The notes under the pieces are model-generated. The model was not told where the DNA came from. It searched no databases and was given only the letters and a program-made list of their open reading frames with translations. A program made the position numbers and the translations under genes. From Cupriavidus oxalaticus (GTDB lineage: Bacteria > Pseudomonadota > Gammaproteobacteria > Burkholderiales > Burkholderiaceae), in contig NZ_CP069811.1 in the NCBI RefSeq assembly GCF_016894385.1, forward strand, positions 1,650,501 through 1,714,500: a stretch of 64,000 nt of DNA, in the 5' to 3' direction. The first letter of the stretch is position 1. Each line of letters begins with the position of its first letter. Shown here piece by piece: positions 8,172 through 16,985 of this stretch.

Positions 8172-9023
8172 TCATGCAAGGTCTCCATTCTGGTGGTCGG
8201 GCCTGGCGGCGGACTTGGGGATCGCCAGGTCGGGATAGCGCTCGGTGAGCCTCGCCGGCATTTCCACGTCGAGGATGAAACGGTCGCCGCGGTACCAGAA
8301 CACGCCGGCCGTCAGCACGTTGCCGTCGATGTCGAGCGTCGTCCGCACGATGCGGGCAACGGGTGCGGCGAAGGCATAGTCCAGCTCGCGCGCCAGCACC
8401 GCGTCGGCGGGTTCCACCGTCATGGTCTGGCGCATCATGCCGAGGCGCTCGCCCTGCGACTGGCGCAGCAGGTGCGCGATCTTGTGATGCTTCTCGCCGC
8501 CGCGCGGAAAGCTCGCAAACACCGTCGCCGCGACGTACAGCTCGATCAGGCAGAACGGCATGCCGTCGTGCACATGCAGCTTGCGCAGCATCACATAGCC
8601 GCCTTCCATCGGTACGCCGCTGCCGGCGAGCCCAGGCGGCAGCCGGGCTTCCCTGCGCTTCTCGAGAATGCGGATCTCGAGCGCATTCGGGCCAACGGCC
8701 ACGTCGTTGATGGCCGAACGCATGCCCTCGCCGGGGCCCGATGGCACCATGATCACGTGCGTGCCGCGTCCGCGCTGGCTGGTGATCAGGCCCTCTTCGG
8801 TCAGCAAGGCGTACGCCTGGCGCACGGTGACCTTGGCGATGCCGTACGCCTGTGCCAGTTGCTCGACCGTGGGCAACTGGAACCCCACGGGGTATTCGCC
8901 GGCGACGATCTTGTGGCGCAACACGCTGGCGAGCTGGCGGTAGCGGGTCACGCCGCCGGCGTTGTCGTCGGGCAGCACGGCGCTGTCGGCGGCCGCAGGA
9001 CCGGCTGTCGTGGCACGCGTCAT
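8172..9023 (-). CDS. GntR/HutC family regulator with UTRA ligand domain
   Basis: The protein has 283 residues. Residues about 25-95 form a GntR winged helix (VTRYRQLASVLRHKIVAGEY; AYGIAKVTVRQAYALL; GLITSQRGRGTHV). The rest is a UTRA-type effector domain ending VFWYRGDRFILDVEM. Its ATG overlaps the stop of the AtuA-like gene (ATGA), so it is translated within the operon it presumably controls. The likely operator is the perfect palindrome over the operon promoter at 12901-12930. Effectors of the HutC branch are often pathway acids or CoA thioesters. Confidence 0.9.
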   Translation of the reverse strand: MTRATTAGPAAADSAVLPDDNAGGVTRYRQLASVLRHKIVAGEYPVGFQLPTVEQLAQAYGIAKVTVRQAYALLTEEGLITSQRGRGTHVIMVPSGPGEGMRSAINDVAVGPNALEIRILEKRREARLPPGLAGSGVPMEGGYVMLRKLHVHDGMPFCLIELYVAATVFASFPRGGEKHHKIAHLLRQSQGERLGMMRQTMTVEPADAVLARELDYAFAAPVARIVRTTLDIDGNVLTAGVFWYRGDRFILDVEMPARLTERYPDLAIPKSAARPDHQNGDLA

Positions 9024-10852
9024 GGCAGCAGGCTCGGCAGCAGGCTCCGGGGCACGCTGACCGGCATCGACAGCAGGATCTGCGCCATGCCCTTGCCCAG
9101 CGGATCATTGCGCAGCGAGGCCATCCCGCCGCCGTCGAGCGCGGCCTCGCAGACAAAGTTGAGCGCGTCGAAGCCCGGCAGCTCATGGCGCGACACCGGC
9201 CCCTGCACCAGGTGGCCGAGCCACTCCGCGACGCGCGCCGCGGTGACCTCCGCGCGCAGCACCGGCAGGTAAGCCGGCTGGCGCGCGATCAGGCCGATGT
9301 TGGAGATATCGCCCTTGTCGCCGCTGCGGCCGTAGGCGAGACGGATCAGCGGGACTTCGATGCGGTCGCCTGCGGGCACTGTCCGCGCACCTTCGCCGGC
9401 GCCGGCGCCATCGCCCGCCGCGGCGGGCCGTGCCGGCTCAGCGCTGCCGGCCGTCGCCGGGATCGCAACCGGCATGCGCACGCCGTCCATGACGACCGCC
9501 GGCGCCAGCCTGGCTTTGTCGAGCAGGAACGCATACTGCCGGATCGACGGCGACGGGCTGGCGCGTCCGCCGCCCGATCCGGTGGTGCCCGGCGCCCAGC
9601 TGGTGCCGGCCGCGGCAATCTCGCGCGCGAACAGTTCCAGCGCGGCCTTTTCCGGATGCATCACCGCCAGCCGCATGATGGCCTCGCGCGTGGCGCGCGC
9701 GGCGGCATGCGGGCCGTAGCACGATTCCGCGCCGAGCACCTCGGCGCGGGTACGGGTGTAGTCGCCCCAGCCGTGCTCGGCAAAGAGCCTGCGCGTGCGC
9801 GACAGGATCGCTTCGGCGGTGCGCTCGGCCTTGGCCACGGCATCGATGCCGACAATGGTCAGCTGCGCATTGCAGCGAAAACCGTCGACATAGGTGGCGC
9901 TGACCTTGTAGCTGCCGCCCGGCGCGCGGCCGCGCGCCCCGCTGACGTGCACCAGGTCGGGTCCCGCCTGGCGCAGCGCCACCTGCGTGAAATCGCAGGT
10001 GGCGTCGGGCAGCAGGTAAGCCGCGGGATCGCCGATCTCGTACAGCACCTGCTCCCCGACGGTTGCGGTGCTGACCAGCCCGCCGGTGCCCGGCGGCTTG
10101 CCGACCGTGAAGCTGCCGTCGGGACTGCACTCCACCACTGGATAGCCGATGTTGGGCCAATCCGGCACGCTCTCCCAGTCGGTATGCAGCCCGCCGGTGG
10201 CCTGGCAGCCGCACTCGATGATATGGCCCGCCAGGCTGCCCTGCGCCAGCCGGTCATAGTCGTCCGGCTGCCAGCCGAACTCGTGCATCAGCACGCCCAG
10301 CGTGACCGCGCTGTCCACGCAGCGGCCGGTGATCACGATCTGCGCGCCCTGGTCGAGCGCCTGCCGGATCGGCAATGCGCCAAGGTAGGCGTTGGCGCTG
10401 ACCAGCTTTTCCGGAAGGGGTTGTCCCTTCTGCAGGTCGGTGACGCCGGCCTGGCGCAGTCCGGCGAGCTGCGGCATGACGTCGTCGCCCTCCACCACCG
10501 CGATACGCACCGGCACGCCCTGCTCTGCCGCGAGCGCGGCGAGTGCCTGCGCGCAGCCGTGCGGGTTGATGCCGCCGGCATTGCTGACCACGCGGATATT
10601 GCGCGCGACGATCTCGCGCAGCAGGCTTTTCATGGTCACCGCGACAAAGTCGGTGGCATAGCCGAGTTCGGGCTTGCGCAGCCGTGCCGCGGCCAGGACC
10701 GACATGGTCAGCTCGGCCAGGTAGTCGAACACCAGGTAATCGATGTCGCCGTGGTGCACCAGTTGCGGCGCGCCGACGCTGCTGTCGCCCCAGAAGCCCG
10801 AGGCGCCGCCTATCCTTACGGTGCGCGCTGCCTGCGCTGTCTTGTCTTGCAT
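9020..10852 (-). CDS. AtuA-family (acyclic terpene utilization) protein with C-terminal AtuA-like domain
   Basis: The protein has 610 residues. The first about 450 residues match the DUF1446/AtuA family: VRIGGASGFWGDSS at the N-terminus, VVSNAGGINPHGC, and GAQIVITGRCVDSAVTLG. A C-terminal domain of about 100 residues begins around IEVPLIRLAYGRSGDKGDISN, an arrangement seen in fused AtuA proteins. The biochemical role of AtuA is not firmly established; it is required for citronellol/geraniol catabolism in Pseudomonas. Here the AtuCF geranyl-CoA carboxylase is absent, so a different branched or cyclic acyl-CoA pathway is likely. The linker is rich in Gly/Ala/Pro. It overlaps the GntR gene by 4 bp. 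Confidence 0.88.
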   Translation of the reverse strand: MQDKTAQAARTVRIGGASGFWGDSSVGAPQLVHHGDIDYLVFDYLAELTMSVLAAARLRKPELGYATDFVAVTMKSLLREIVARNIRVVSNAGGINPHGCAQALAALAAEQGVPVRIAVVEGDDVMPQLAGLRQAGVTDLQKGQPLPEKLVSANAYLGALPIRQALDQGAQIVITGRCVDSAVTLGVLMHEFGWQPDDYDRLAQGSLAGHIIECGCQATGGLHTDWESVPDWPNIGYPVVECSPDGSFTVGKPPGTGGLVSTATVGEQVLYEIGDPAAYLLPDATCDFTQVALRQAGPDLVHVSGARGRAPGGSYKVSATYVDGFRCNAQLTIVGIDAVAKAERTAEAILSRTRRLFAEHGWGDYTRTRAEVLGAESCYGPHAAARATREAIMRLAVMHPEKAALELFAREIAAAGTSWAPGTTGSGGGRASPSPSIRQYAFLLDKARLAPAVVMDGVRMPVAIPATAGSAEPARPAAAGDGAGAGEGARTVPAGDRIEVPLIRLAYGRSGDKGDISNIGLIARQPAYLPVLRAEVTAARVAEWLGHLVQGPVSRHELPGFDALNFVCEAALDGGGMASLRNDPLGKGMAQILLSMPVSVPRSLLPSLLP

Positions 10853-10867
10853 GCTGTGTCTCCTTGC

Positions 10868-11635
10868 TTATCTGCCGGTCCACTCGGGCTTGCGCTTCTC
10901 GCGGAAGGCAAGCTGCCCTTCGCGCGCGTCTTCGGTCATGGCAAGCAGGCCGATCTGGCTTTCGGTGAATGCCATCGACTGCTCGAACGGCATGGCATCG
11001 ATGTGCTTCAGGGTGTAGAGCCCGCGCTTGACCGCAGTGGGCGACTTGTCCAGCAGGCGGCCCAGCAGCCAGTCAAGCTTGCCGTCGAGATCGGCGCTGA
11101 CGTAGTTGACCAGGCCCGCCTGTAGTGCCTGCTGAGCGTCGAGCGGCTCGCCGCACAGGCACAGTTCGTTGAGCACGCGGCGCGGCACCAGGTGCTGCAG
11201 CACGCTCAATACCTGCGCCGGAAAGACGCCAACCTTGACTTCCGGCAGCCCGAACACCGCGCGCTCGCTGGCCACCGCCAGGTCGCACATCGCCAACAGG
11301 CCCATGCCGCCCGCCATGCAGGCGCCGTTGACGCGCGCCACCAGCGGCACGGTGGCCTGGCGCGCGCGCCGCAGCAGGTTGGCCAGGCGCTGCGAGGGTT
11401 CGGCATAGTCGAAAGCAAAGGACTTGCCGGTCTGCAGGTCGGCGCCGGCGCAAAAGGCCTGCTCGCCCGTGCCTGTGAGCACCACGGCGCGGATCGTGTC
11501 ATCGCGTTCCGCCTGGTCGATGCCCGCATGCAGGCCGTCCAGCACCGCGGGGCTGATCGCATTGCGCCGCTCCGGCCGGTTGATGGTCAACCACAGCACG
11601 GGCCCGCGGATTTCGCTCAGCAGTTCGGCGTTCAT
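10868..11635 (-). CDS. enoyl-CoA hydratase/isomerase family protein
   Basis: This 255-residue crotonase-fold protein starts at ATG 11635, where the ATGA overlaps the CoA-transferase stop; the longer open frame to 11812 lies inside that gene. The crotonase signatures are LTINRPERRNAIS, the oxyanion-hole segment AFCAGADL, and VARVNGACMAGGMGLLAMCDLAVAS. At the position of the first hydratase glutamate there is an alanine-rich CMAGGMG, and the second region reads FGLPEVKVGVFP, giving Glu at the usual second position. It could therefore be a hydratase with one catalytic Glu, an isomerase or a hydrolase. It probably acts on the CoA ester made by the upstream CaiB protein. Confidence 0.92.
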   Translation of the reverse strand: MNAELLSEIRGPVLWLTINRPERRNAISPAVLDGLHAGIDQAERDDTIRAVVLTGTGEQAFCAGADLQTGKSFAFDYAEPSQRLANLLRRARQATVPLVARVNGACMAGGMGLLAMCDLAVASERAVFGLPEVKVGVFPAQVLSVLQHLVPRRVLNELCLCGEPLDAQQALQAGLVNYVSADLDGKLDWLLGRLLDKSPTAVKRGLYTLKHIDAMPFEQSMAFTESQIGLLAMTEDAREGQLAFREKRKPEWTGR

Positions 11636-12882
11636 GCGCGGTCTCCGGTGGCGGGAGCGGTGGTGGCGACGACGCCAGCCTCGCGCGATGCACCGCAGGC
11701 CATCAGTGCGTCGATCTGCGCGTCGCCATAGCCGGCTTCGCGCAAGACTTCGCGGCTGTGCTCGCCCAGCACCGGCGCATGGCGGCGCCCGCCCGGCGGC
11801 GTGCCGTGCCATTCGCTCGGGATCGCCATTTCGCGGATGCGGCCGACGGCCGGATGCTCCGACTCGCTGAAGAAGCCGATGTCATGCAGATGCGGATCGT
11901 CGAGCAGCGATTCAAAGGTGTGCATGGGGAATACGGGAATATCGGCCTCCTTGAGCAAGTCCTGCCATTGCGCGGTGGTGCGCCTGGCCATCTCGTCGCT
12001 GACCATGGTGTAGAGGTCGGTGATGTGCGCGGTGCGGGTGGTGATATCGGCAAAGCGCGGGTCGCTGTCGTACAGCTCAGGCTTGCCGATCACCTCGAGG
12101 AAGGCGCGCCAGTGGTGGTCGTGGTAGATCAGGCAGCAGACATGGCCGTCGCGGGTGCGGTACGGCCGGCGCTCCGGCGACAGCAGCCGCGGGTAGCCGA
12201 ACCCGCCCTTGGGCGGCACGAAGGTCTCGCCGTAAAGGTGGTCGCCCATCACGTACGGGACCATGGTTTCAAACATCGGCACGTCGACGCGCTGCCCCTT
12301 GCCGGTACGCGCCTGCGCATAGAGCGCGGCACAGATCACGCCGAACGCATACAGGCCGACCGAACGGTCCGCGATGGTCAGCGGCAGGTAGCGCGGAATG
12401 TCGCCGGTGCCCATGGCCACCGCCTGGGGCAGGCCGGTGGCGGCCTGGATCAGGTCGTCGAAGGCGGCCTGCGGGGCATAGCGCCCCCGTTGCGAGAAGC
12501 CGAACATGCCCACATAGACCAGCCGCGGGTTGATCGCGGCCAGGGTTTCGTAATCCAGCCCCAGCCGCTGCATGGCCTGCGGCCTGACGTTGTAGGCGAG
12601 CACGTCCGCATCCTCGACCAGCCGCAGCAGCGCCTGCCGTCCTTCGGGGGATTTCAGGTCCAGCACGATGCTGCGCTTGTTGCGGTTCAGCCCGAGAAAG
12701 AGCGGGCCCATCCTGTCCTTGCCGCACGGGCCGATGGCGCGGGTGCTGTCGCCGCCGGGGGGTTCCACCTTGATCACGTCGGCGCCAAGGTCGCCGAGCA
12801 TCTGCGTGGCCGAAGGGCCCATGAATACGGCGGTGATGTCCACCACCTTGACACCAGCCAGCGCACCGGTTCGGGTCTCCAT
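11632..12882 (-). CDS. CaiB/BaiF (family III) CoA-transferase
   Basis: Family III CoA-transferases move CoA between acids through an aspartyl-CoA intermediate. The 416-residue protein has the N-terminal LAGVKVVDITAVFMGPSATQ, GADVIKVEPPGGD and NRNKRSIVLDLKSPEG blocks. The catalytic aspartate lies in QAAFDDLIQAATGLP, about residue 145. It is the first gene of the operon: AAAAGGAGCAAGG precedes the ATG, and a promoter with an operator lies at 12901-12950. It most likely activates the acid imported through the Bug receptor encoded at the operon's far end. The substrate is not readable from sequence. Confidence 0.93.
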   Translation of the reverse strand: METRTGALAGVKVVDITAVFMGPSATQMLGDLGADVIKVEPPGGDSTRAIGPCGKDRMGPLFLGLNRNKRSIVLDLKSPEGRQALLRLVEDADVLAYNVRPQAMQRLGLDYETLAAINPRLVYVGMFGFSQRGRYAPQAAFDDLIQAATGLPQAVAMGTGDIPRYLPLTIADRSVGLYAFGVICAALYAQARTGKGQRVDVPMFETMVPYVMGDHLYGETFVPPKGGFGYPRLLSPERRPYRTRDGHVCCLIYHDHHWRAFLEVIGKPELYDSDPRFADITTRTAHITDLYTMVSDEMARRTTAQWQDLLKEADIPVFPMHTFESLLDDPHLHDIGFFSESEHPAVGRIREMAIPSEWHGTPPGGRRHAPVLGEHSREVLREAGYGDAQIDALMACGASREAGVVATTAPATGDRA

Positions 12883-12900
12883 CCTTGCTCCTTTTCTTGT

Positions 12901-12930
12901 ATCTATAGTTCTATGAATGGAACTATAGAT
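12901..12930 (-). promoter_or_regulatory. Operator palindrome over the caiB operon promoter
   Basis: ATCTATAGTTC (12901-12911) and GAACTATAGAT (12920-12930) are perfect 11-bp inverted arms around 8 bp. On the minus strand a sigma-70 promoter reads TTGTCA (12950-12945), a 17-bp spacer, then TATAGT (12927-12922), so the -10 box lies inside one arm and the other arm covers about +1 to +15. A repressor bound here would block transcription. The GntR/UTRA protein encoded in the operon is the obvious candidate. Confidence 0.8.
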
Positions 12931-13126
12931 GTATCGAACAGGAATGACAAGCCGGTGGTTCTGCGGCCAAAACCGTTACGTTACGGCCAGCATGCCCCGT
13001 TGGGACACTGCCGCGTTGCGGGCTTCATCCCACCCCGCCTCGATCCGACCTATCCTTTTTCAATACCCGTTTAACTCGACCGCGCCCGGTCCCCCCGGCG
13101 GGCCGGCCTGTCCGCCCCTCCAACCC

Positions 13127-13160
13127 AACGCCGCGCCCAGGCGGCGTTTCGCTTTTCCTC
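13127..13160 (+). promoter_or_regulatory. Terminator-like hairpin in paoA leader
   Basis: AACGCCGC (13127-13134), 6-nt loop, GCGGCGTT (13141-13148), followed by the pyrimidine-rich TCGCTTTTCC. It ends about 30-40 nt before the paoA start. It could terminate read-through or act as a leader attenuator. The U-run is short and interrupted, so termination would be weak. Confidence 0.4.
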
Positions 13161-13191
13161 CGGAAAGCGCCCAGACAAGGAGCCGCCTCGC

Positions 13192-13830
13192 ATGGAAGAC
13201 GTCAGCGATATCAAGATCACGCGCCGAGACCTGTTCAAGGCAGGCGCCGCCGCGGCCACCGGCATCGCCCTGCCCGCCGCGGCCCAGGACACCGCCGCCG
13301 GCGGCTCCCAGGTCGCACAGACCGCGGCCGTCACGCTGGAGGTCAACGGCAAGCCGTGGCAACTGCAACTCGATACCCGCACCACGCTGCTCGACGCGCT
13401 GCGCGAGCACATGCACCTGACCGGCGCCAAGAAGGGCTGCGACCACGGCCAGTGCGGCGCGTGCACGGTGATCGCCGATGGCCGGCGCATCAACTCGTGC
13501 CTGACGCTGGCGGTGATGCACGACGGCTCCAGGGTCACCACCATCGAAGGGCTGGGCGCGCCGGGCCGGCTGCATCCGATGCAGGCCGCGTTCGTGCGCC
13601 ACGACGGCTACCAGTGCGGTTATTGCACGCCCGGGCAGGTCTGCTCGGCGGTGGCGGTGCTGGGCGAGATCCGCGACGGCATCCCCAGCCACGTCACGGC
13701 AGACCTCAAGGCCCGGCCGCCGCTGAACGCCGAGGAAATCCGCGAGCGCATGAGCGGCAATATCTGCCGCTGCGGGGCGTATTCCAACATCGTCGACGCG
13801 ATCGCCGAGGTTGCGGGGAGCAAGGCATGA
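13192..13830 (+). CDS. paoA: PaoA, aldehyde oxidoreductase [2Fe-2S] subunit
   Basis: This is the small iron-sulfur subunit of a periplasmic PaoABC-type molybdenum hydroxylase that oxidises aldehydes, often aromatic ones. Of 212 residues, a Tat signal (TRRDLFKAG, twin Arg 11-12) precedes a hydrophobic Ala-rich stretch and AQD cleavage region. The plant-type cluster uses Cys83, 88, 91 and 103 ([10 protein letters not shown]...NSC). The second cluster uses Cys142, 145, 192 and 194 (QCGYC, ICRCG). It heads a tight operon: paoB starts inside its stop codon. A GGAG-containing segment upstream supports the ATG at 13192. Confidence 0.95.
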   Translation: MEDVSDIKITRRDLFKAGAAAATGIALPAAAQDTAAGGSQVAQTAAVTLEVNGKPWQLQLDTRTTLLDALREHMHLTGAKKGCDHGQCGACTVIADGRRINSCLTLAVMHDGSRVTTIEGLGAPGRLHPMQAAFVRHDGYQCGYCTPGQVCSAVAVLGEIRDGIPSHVTADLKARPPLNAEEIRERMSGNICRCGAYSNIVDAIAEVAGSKA

Positions 13831-14777
13831 AACCCTTCACCTATGAACGCGCCAGGACGCCCGCCGAGGCCGCGGCAGCCGCGTTGCGTACGCCGGGCGC
13901 GCGCTTCATCGCCGGCGGCACCAACCTGCTCGACCTGATGAAGCTCGGCATCGAGTCGCCCGCGCACCTGGTCGACGTCAACCGGCTGGCGCTGGATCGC
14001 ATCGAGGCCACGCCGGAAGGCGGCCTGCGCATCGGCGCGCTGGTGCGCAATACCGACCTCGCCGCCGACATGCGCGTGCGCCGCGACTACGGCGTGCTGT
14101 CGCGCGCGCTGCTGGCCGGCGCCTCGGGCCAGTTGCGCAACCGCGCGACGACCGCCGGCAACCTGCTGCAGCGCACCCGCTGCCCGTACTTCTATGACAC
14201 CAACCTGCCCTGCAACAAGCGCGTGCCGGGCAGCGGCTGCAGCGCCATCGGCGGCTTCAGCCGGCAGCTGGCGGTGGTAGGCGGCAGCAGCCAGTGCATC
14301 GCCACGCATCCCAGCGACATGGCCGTGGCGATGCGCGTGCTCGATGCCAGCGTCGAGACCGTGCGGCCCGACGGACAGGCCCGCGTGATCCCGATCGTCG
14401 AACTGCACCGCCTGCCTGGCGAAACCCCGCATGTGGAAACCACGCTGGCGCCCGGCGAGCTGATCACCGCGGTGACGCTGCCCAGGCCCGTCGGCGGCAC
14501 GCAGCTCTACCGCAAGGTACGCGACCGCGCCTCATACGCATTTGCGCTGGTATCGGTGGCGGCGATCGTGCAGCGCGATGGCACCGGCCGCATCGCGCTG
14601 GGCGGCGTCGCCCCCAAGCCCTGGCGCGTGGAAGCCGCCGAGGCCGAATTGCCGCGCGGCGCGCGCGCCGTCTCCGAGCGCCTGCTTGCCGAGGCGCGCC
14701 CCACCGAAGCCAACCGCTTCAAGCTGGCCCTGGCCCATCGCACCATTGCGGCCGCGCTGGCGCAGGCCAAAGGATGA
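13827..14777 (+). CDS. paoB: PaoB, FAD-binding subunit of aldehyde oxidoreductase
   Basis: This 316-residue medium subunit of the xanthine dehydrogenase family binds FAD through the [13 protein letters not shown] and [15 protein letters not shown] blocks. Like E. coli PaoB it carries an extra [4Fe-4S] cluster: Cys119, Cys129, Cys138 and Cys157 ([22 protein letters not shown]). Translation begins at ATG 13827, overlapping the paoA TGA. The longer open frame from 13356 lies within paoA and is not used. Electrons pass from Mo in PaoC through the PaoA clusters to this FAD. Confidence 0.95.
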   Translation: MKPFTYERARTPAEAAAAALRTPGARFIAGGTNLLDLMKLGIESPAHLVDVNRLALDRIEATPEGGLRIGALVRNTDLAADMRVRRDYGVLSRALLAGASGQLRNRATTAGNLLQRTRCPYFYDTNLPCNKRVPGSGCSAIGGFSRQLAVVGGSSQCIATHPSDMAVAMRVLDASVETVRPDGQARVIPIVELHRLPGETPHVETTLAPGELITAVTLPRPVGGTQLYRKVRDRASYAFALVSVAAIVQRDGTGRIALGGVAPKPWRVEAAEAELPRGARAVSERLLAEARPTEANRFKLALAHRTIAAALAQAKG

Positions 14778-14780
14778 CCC

Positions 14781-16985
14781 ATGAAGTTCGATACGCCAGC
14801 CACTACCAACCCGATCGACCAGCTGCGCGTGGTCGGCCGGCCGGTGGACCGCATCGACGGTCCGCGCAAGGCCACCGGCACCGCGCCCTATGCCTATGAA
14901 CGCCACGACGTGGCGCCGCACGCCGCCTATGGCTATGTGATCGGCGCCGGCATCGCCAAGGGACGGATCGCCTCGATCCAGCTCGACGACGCACGCCGCG
15001 CGCCGGGGGTCATCGAGATCATTACCGCTGCCAACGCTGGCAAGCTGGCCAGGGCCGGGCGCAATACCGCGACGCTGCTGGGCGGGCCGGAAATCGAGCA
15101 CTACCACCAGGCGATCGCGCTGGTGATCGCGCAGACGTTCGAGCAGGCGCGCGCGGCCGCGCAGCTGGTGCGCGTGCGCTACGACCGCCGGCGCGGGAGC
15201 TACGACCTGGCGCAGGCGCGCGACGCCGCGGCGAAGGTGCCGAACCGGCCGGATTCCGCGATCGGCGACTTTGCCGCCGCGTTCGCTGCAGCGCCGGTGA
15301 AGCTGGACGCGACCTACACCACGCCCGACCAGTCGCACGCGATGATGGAGCCGCATGCGAGCGTCGCCGCGTGGCAGGGCGAAAAGCTGACGGTGTGGAC
15401 ATCTAACCAGATGATCGACTGGTGCCGCGCGGACCTGGCCACCACGCTCGGGATTCCCAGGGAAAACGTGCGCGTGGTGTCGCCCTTCATCGGCGGCGGC
15501 TTTGGCGGCAAGCTGTTCGTGCGCGCCGACGCGCTGCTCGCGGCCATCGGCGCGCGCGCGGTGAAGCGCCCGGTCAAGGTGGCGCTGACCCGCCCCCTGA
15601 TGATGAACAACACCACGCACCGCCCGGCCACGATCCAGCACATCAGGCTGGGCGCCACGCCGGACGGCAAGCTGACCGCGATCGGGCATGACAGCTGGTC
15701 GGGCGACCTGCCCGGCGGCAAGCCGGAGAATGCGATCCAGCAAACCCGCCTGCTCTATGCCGCGCCCAACCGGCTCAGCACGCTGCGGCTGGCCGCGCTG
15801 GACCTGCCCGAAGGCAACGCCATGCGTGCGCCCGGCGAAGCGCCGGGCATGATGGCGCTGGAAATCGCCATGGACGAGATGGCGGAGAGGCTGGGCATGG
15901 ATCCGGTCGCTTTCCGCATCCTCAACGACACCCAGGTCGATCCGGAGAAGCCCGGACGGCCGTTCTCGCAGCGCCGGCTCGCCGACTGCCTGCGCATCGG
16001 CGCCGAGCGCTTCGGCTGGCAGGCGCGCAACGCCCGTCCCGGCACCCGCCGCGAAGGGCAATGGCTGGTCGGCCTGGGCATGGCCGCGGCCTTCCGCAAC
16101 AACCAGGTGATGAAGTCCGCCGCGCGCGTGCGCGTGGACGGCAGCGGCATGGTCACGGTGGAAACCGACATGACCGATATCGGCACCGGCAGCTACACCA
16201 TCATCGCGCAGACCGCCGCGGAGATGATGGGCGTGCCGCTGGAGAAAGTGCTGGTGCGGCTCGGCGACTCGGACTTCCCGGTGTCGTCCGGCTCGGGCGG
16301 CCAGTGGGGCGGCAACAGTTCCACCGCCGGCGTCTATGCGGCCTGCGTCAAGCTGCGCGACGCAATCGCGCAGCACGCCGGGCTGGATCCGCGCCAGGCG
16401 GTGTTCGAGAACAGCCAGGTCCGCGCCGGCGGGCGCAGCGTGCCGCTGGCCAGCATTGCCGCCAGCGCGCCGGAAGGCAGCCTGGCGGCCGAGGATGTGA
16501 TGGAGTTCGGCGACCTCGACAAGCGCTACCAGCAATCCACCTTCGGCGGCCATTTCGTCGAGGCGGCAGTGGATGCCGCCACCGGCGAGATCCGCGTGCG
16601 GCGCATGCTGGCGGTCTGCGCGGCGGGCCGCATCCTCAATCCCAAGTCGGCGCGCAGCCAGGTGATCGGCGCCATGACCATGGGCGTGGGCGCGGCGCTG
16701 ATGGAGGAACTGGCCATCGACAGGCGCCTGGGCTGCTTCGTCAACCACGACCTGGCCGGCTACGAGGTGCCAGTGCATGGCGATATCCCGCACCAGGAGG
16801 TTGTCTTCCTCGACGAAACCGACCCGCTCTCCTCGCCGATGAAGGCCAAGGGCGTGGGCGAGCTGGGCATCGCCGGCGTGGCGGCGGCCGTCGCCAACGC
16901 GGTCTACAACGCGTGCGGCGTGCGCGTGCGCGACTACCCGATCACGCTGGACAAGCTTCTGCCGAAGCTGCCACTGCAGGCCTGA
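14781..16985 (+). CDS. paoC: PaoC, molybdopterin-binding subunit of aldehyde oxidoreductase
   Basis: This 734-residue catalytic subunit contains FIGGGFGGKLF, the AMRAPGEAPGMMALE segment, a Gly/Ser-rich cofactor loop SSGSGGQWGG, and the base-catalyst glutamate (about Glu694) in KGVGELGIAG. The length matches E. coli PaoC (732). It binds the MCD cofactor; the E. coli maturation chaperone PaoD is not encoded downstream here, where pgaD instead converges and overlaps the last 44 bp. There is no signal peptide, as expected for export piggy-backed on the PaoA Tat signal. Confidence 0.95.
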   Translation: MKFDTPATTNPIDQLRVVGRPVDRIDGPRKATGTAPYAYERHDVAPHAAYGYVIGAGIAKGRIASIQLDDARRAPGVIEIITAANAGKLARAGRNTATLLGGPEIEHYHQAIALVIAQTFEQARAAAQLVRVRYDRRRGSYDLAQARDAAAKVPNRPDSAIGDFAAAFAAAPVKLDATYTTPDQSHAMMEPHASVAAWQGEKLTVWTSNQMIDWCRADLATTLGIPRENVRVVSPFIGGGFGGKLFVRADALLAAIGARAVKRPVKVALTRPLMMNNTTHRPATIQHIRLGATPDGKLTAIGHDSWSGDLPGGKPENAIQQTRLLYAAPNRLSTLRLAALDLPEGNAMRAPGEAPGMMALEIAMDEMAERLGMDPVAFRILNDTQVDPEKPGRPFSQRRLADCLRIGAERFGWQARNARPGTRREGQWLVGLGMAAAFRNNQVMKSAARVRVDGSGMVTVETDMTDIGTGSYTIIAQTAAEMMGVPLEKVLVRLGDSDFPVSSGSGGQWGGNSSTAGVYAACVKLRDAIAQHAGLDPRQAVFENSQVRAGGRSVPLASIAASAPEGSLAAEDVMEFGDLDKRYQQSTFGGHFVEAAVDAATGEIRVRRMLAVCAAGRILNPKSARSQVIGAMTMGVGAALMEELAIDRRLGCFVNHDLAGYEVPVHGDIPHQEVVFLDETDPLSSPMKAKGVGELGIAGVAAAVANAVYNACGVRVRDYPITLDKLLPKLPLQA

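Larger units (their letters stand above)
12883..13191. other. intergenic region between divergent caiB-type operon and paoABC
   Basis: It holds the caiB promoter and operator on its left side. Near paoA there is a leader hairpin (13127-13148). The middle shows the inverted CCGT...ACGG element around 12971-12984. There are no ORFs of interest. Confidence 0.5.
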
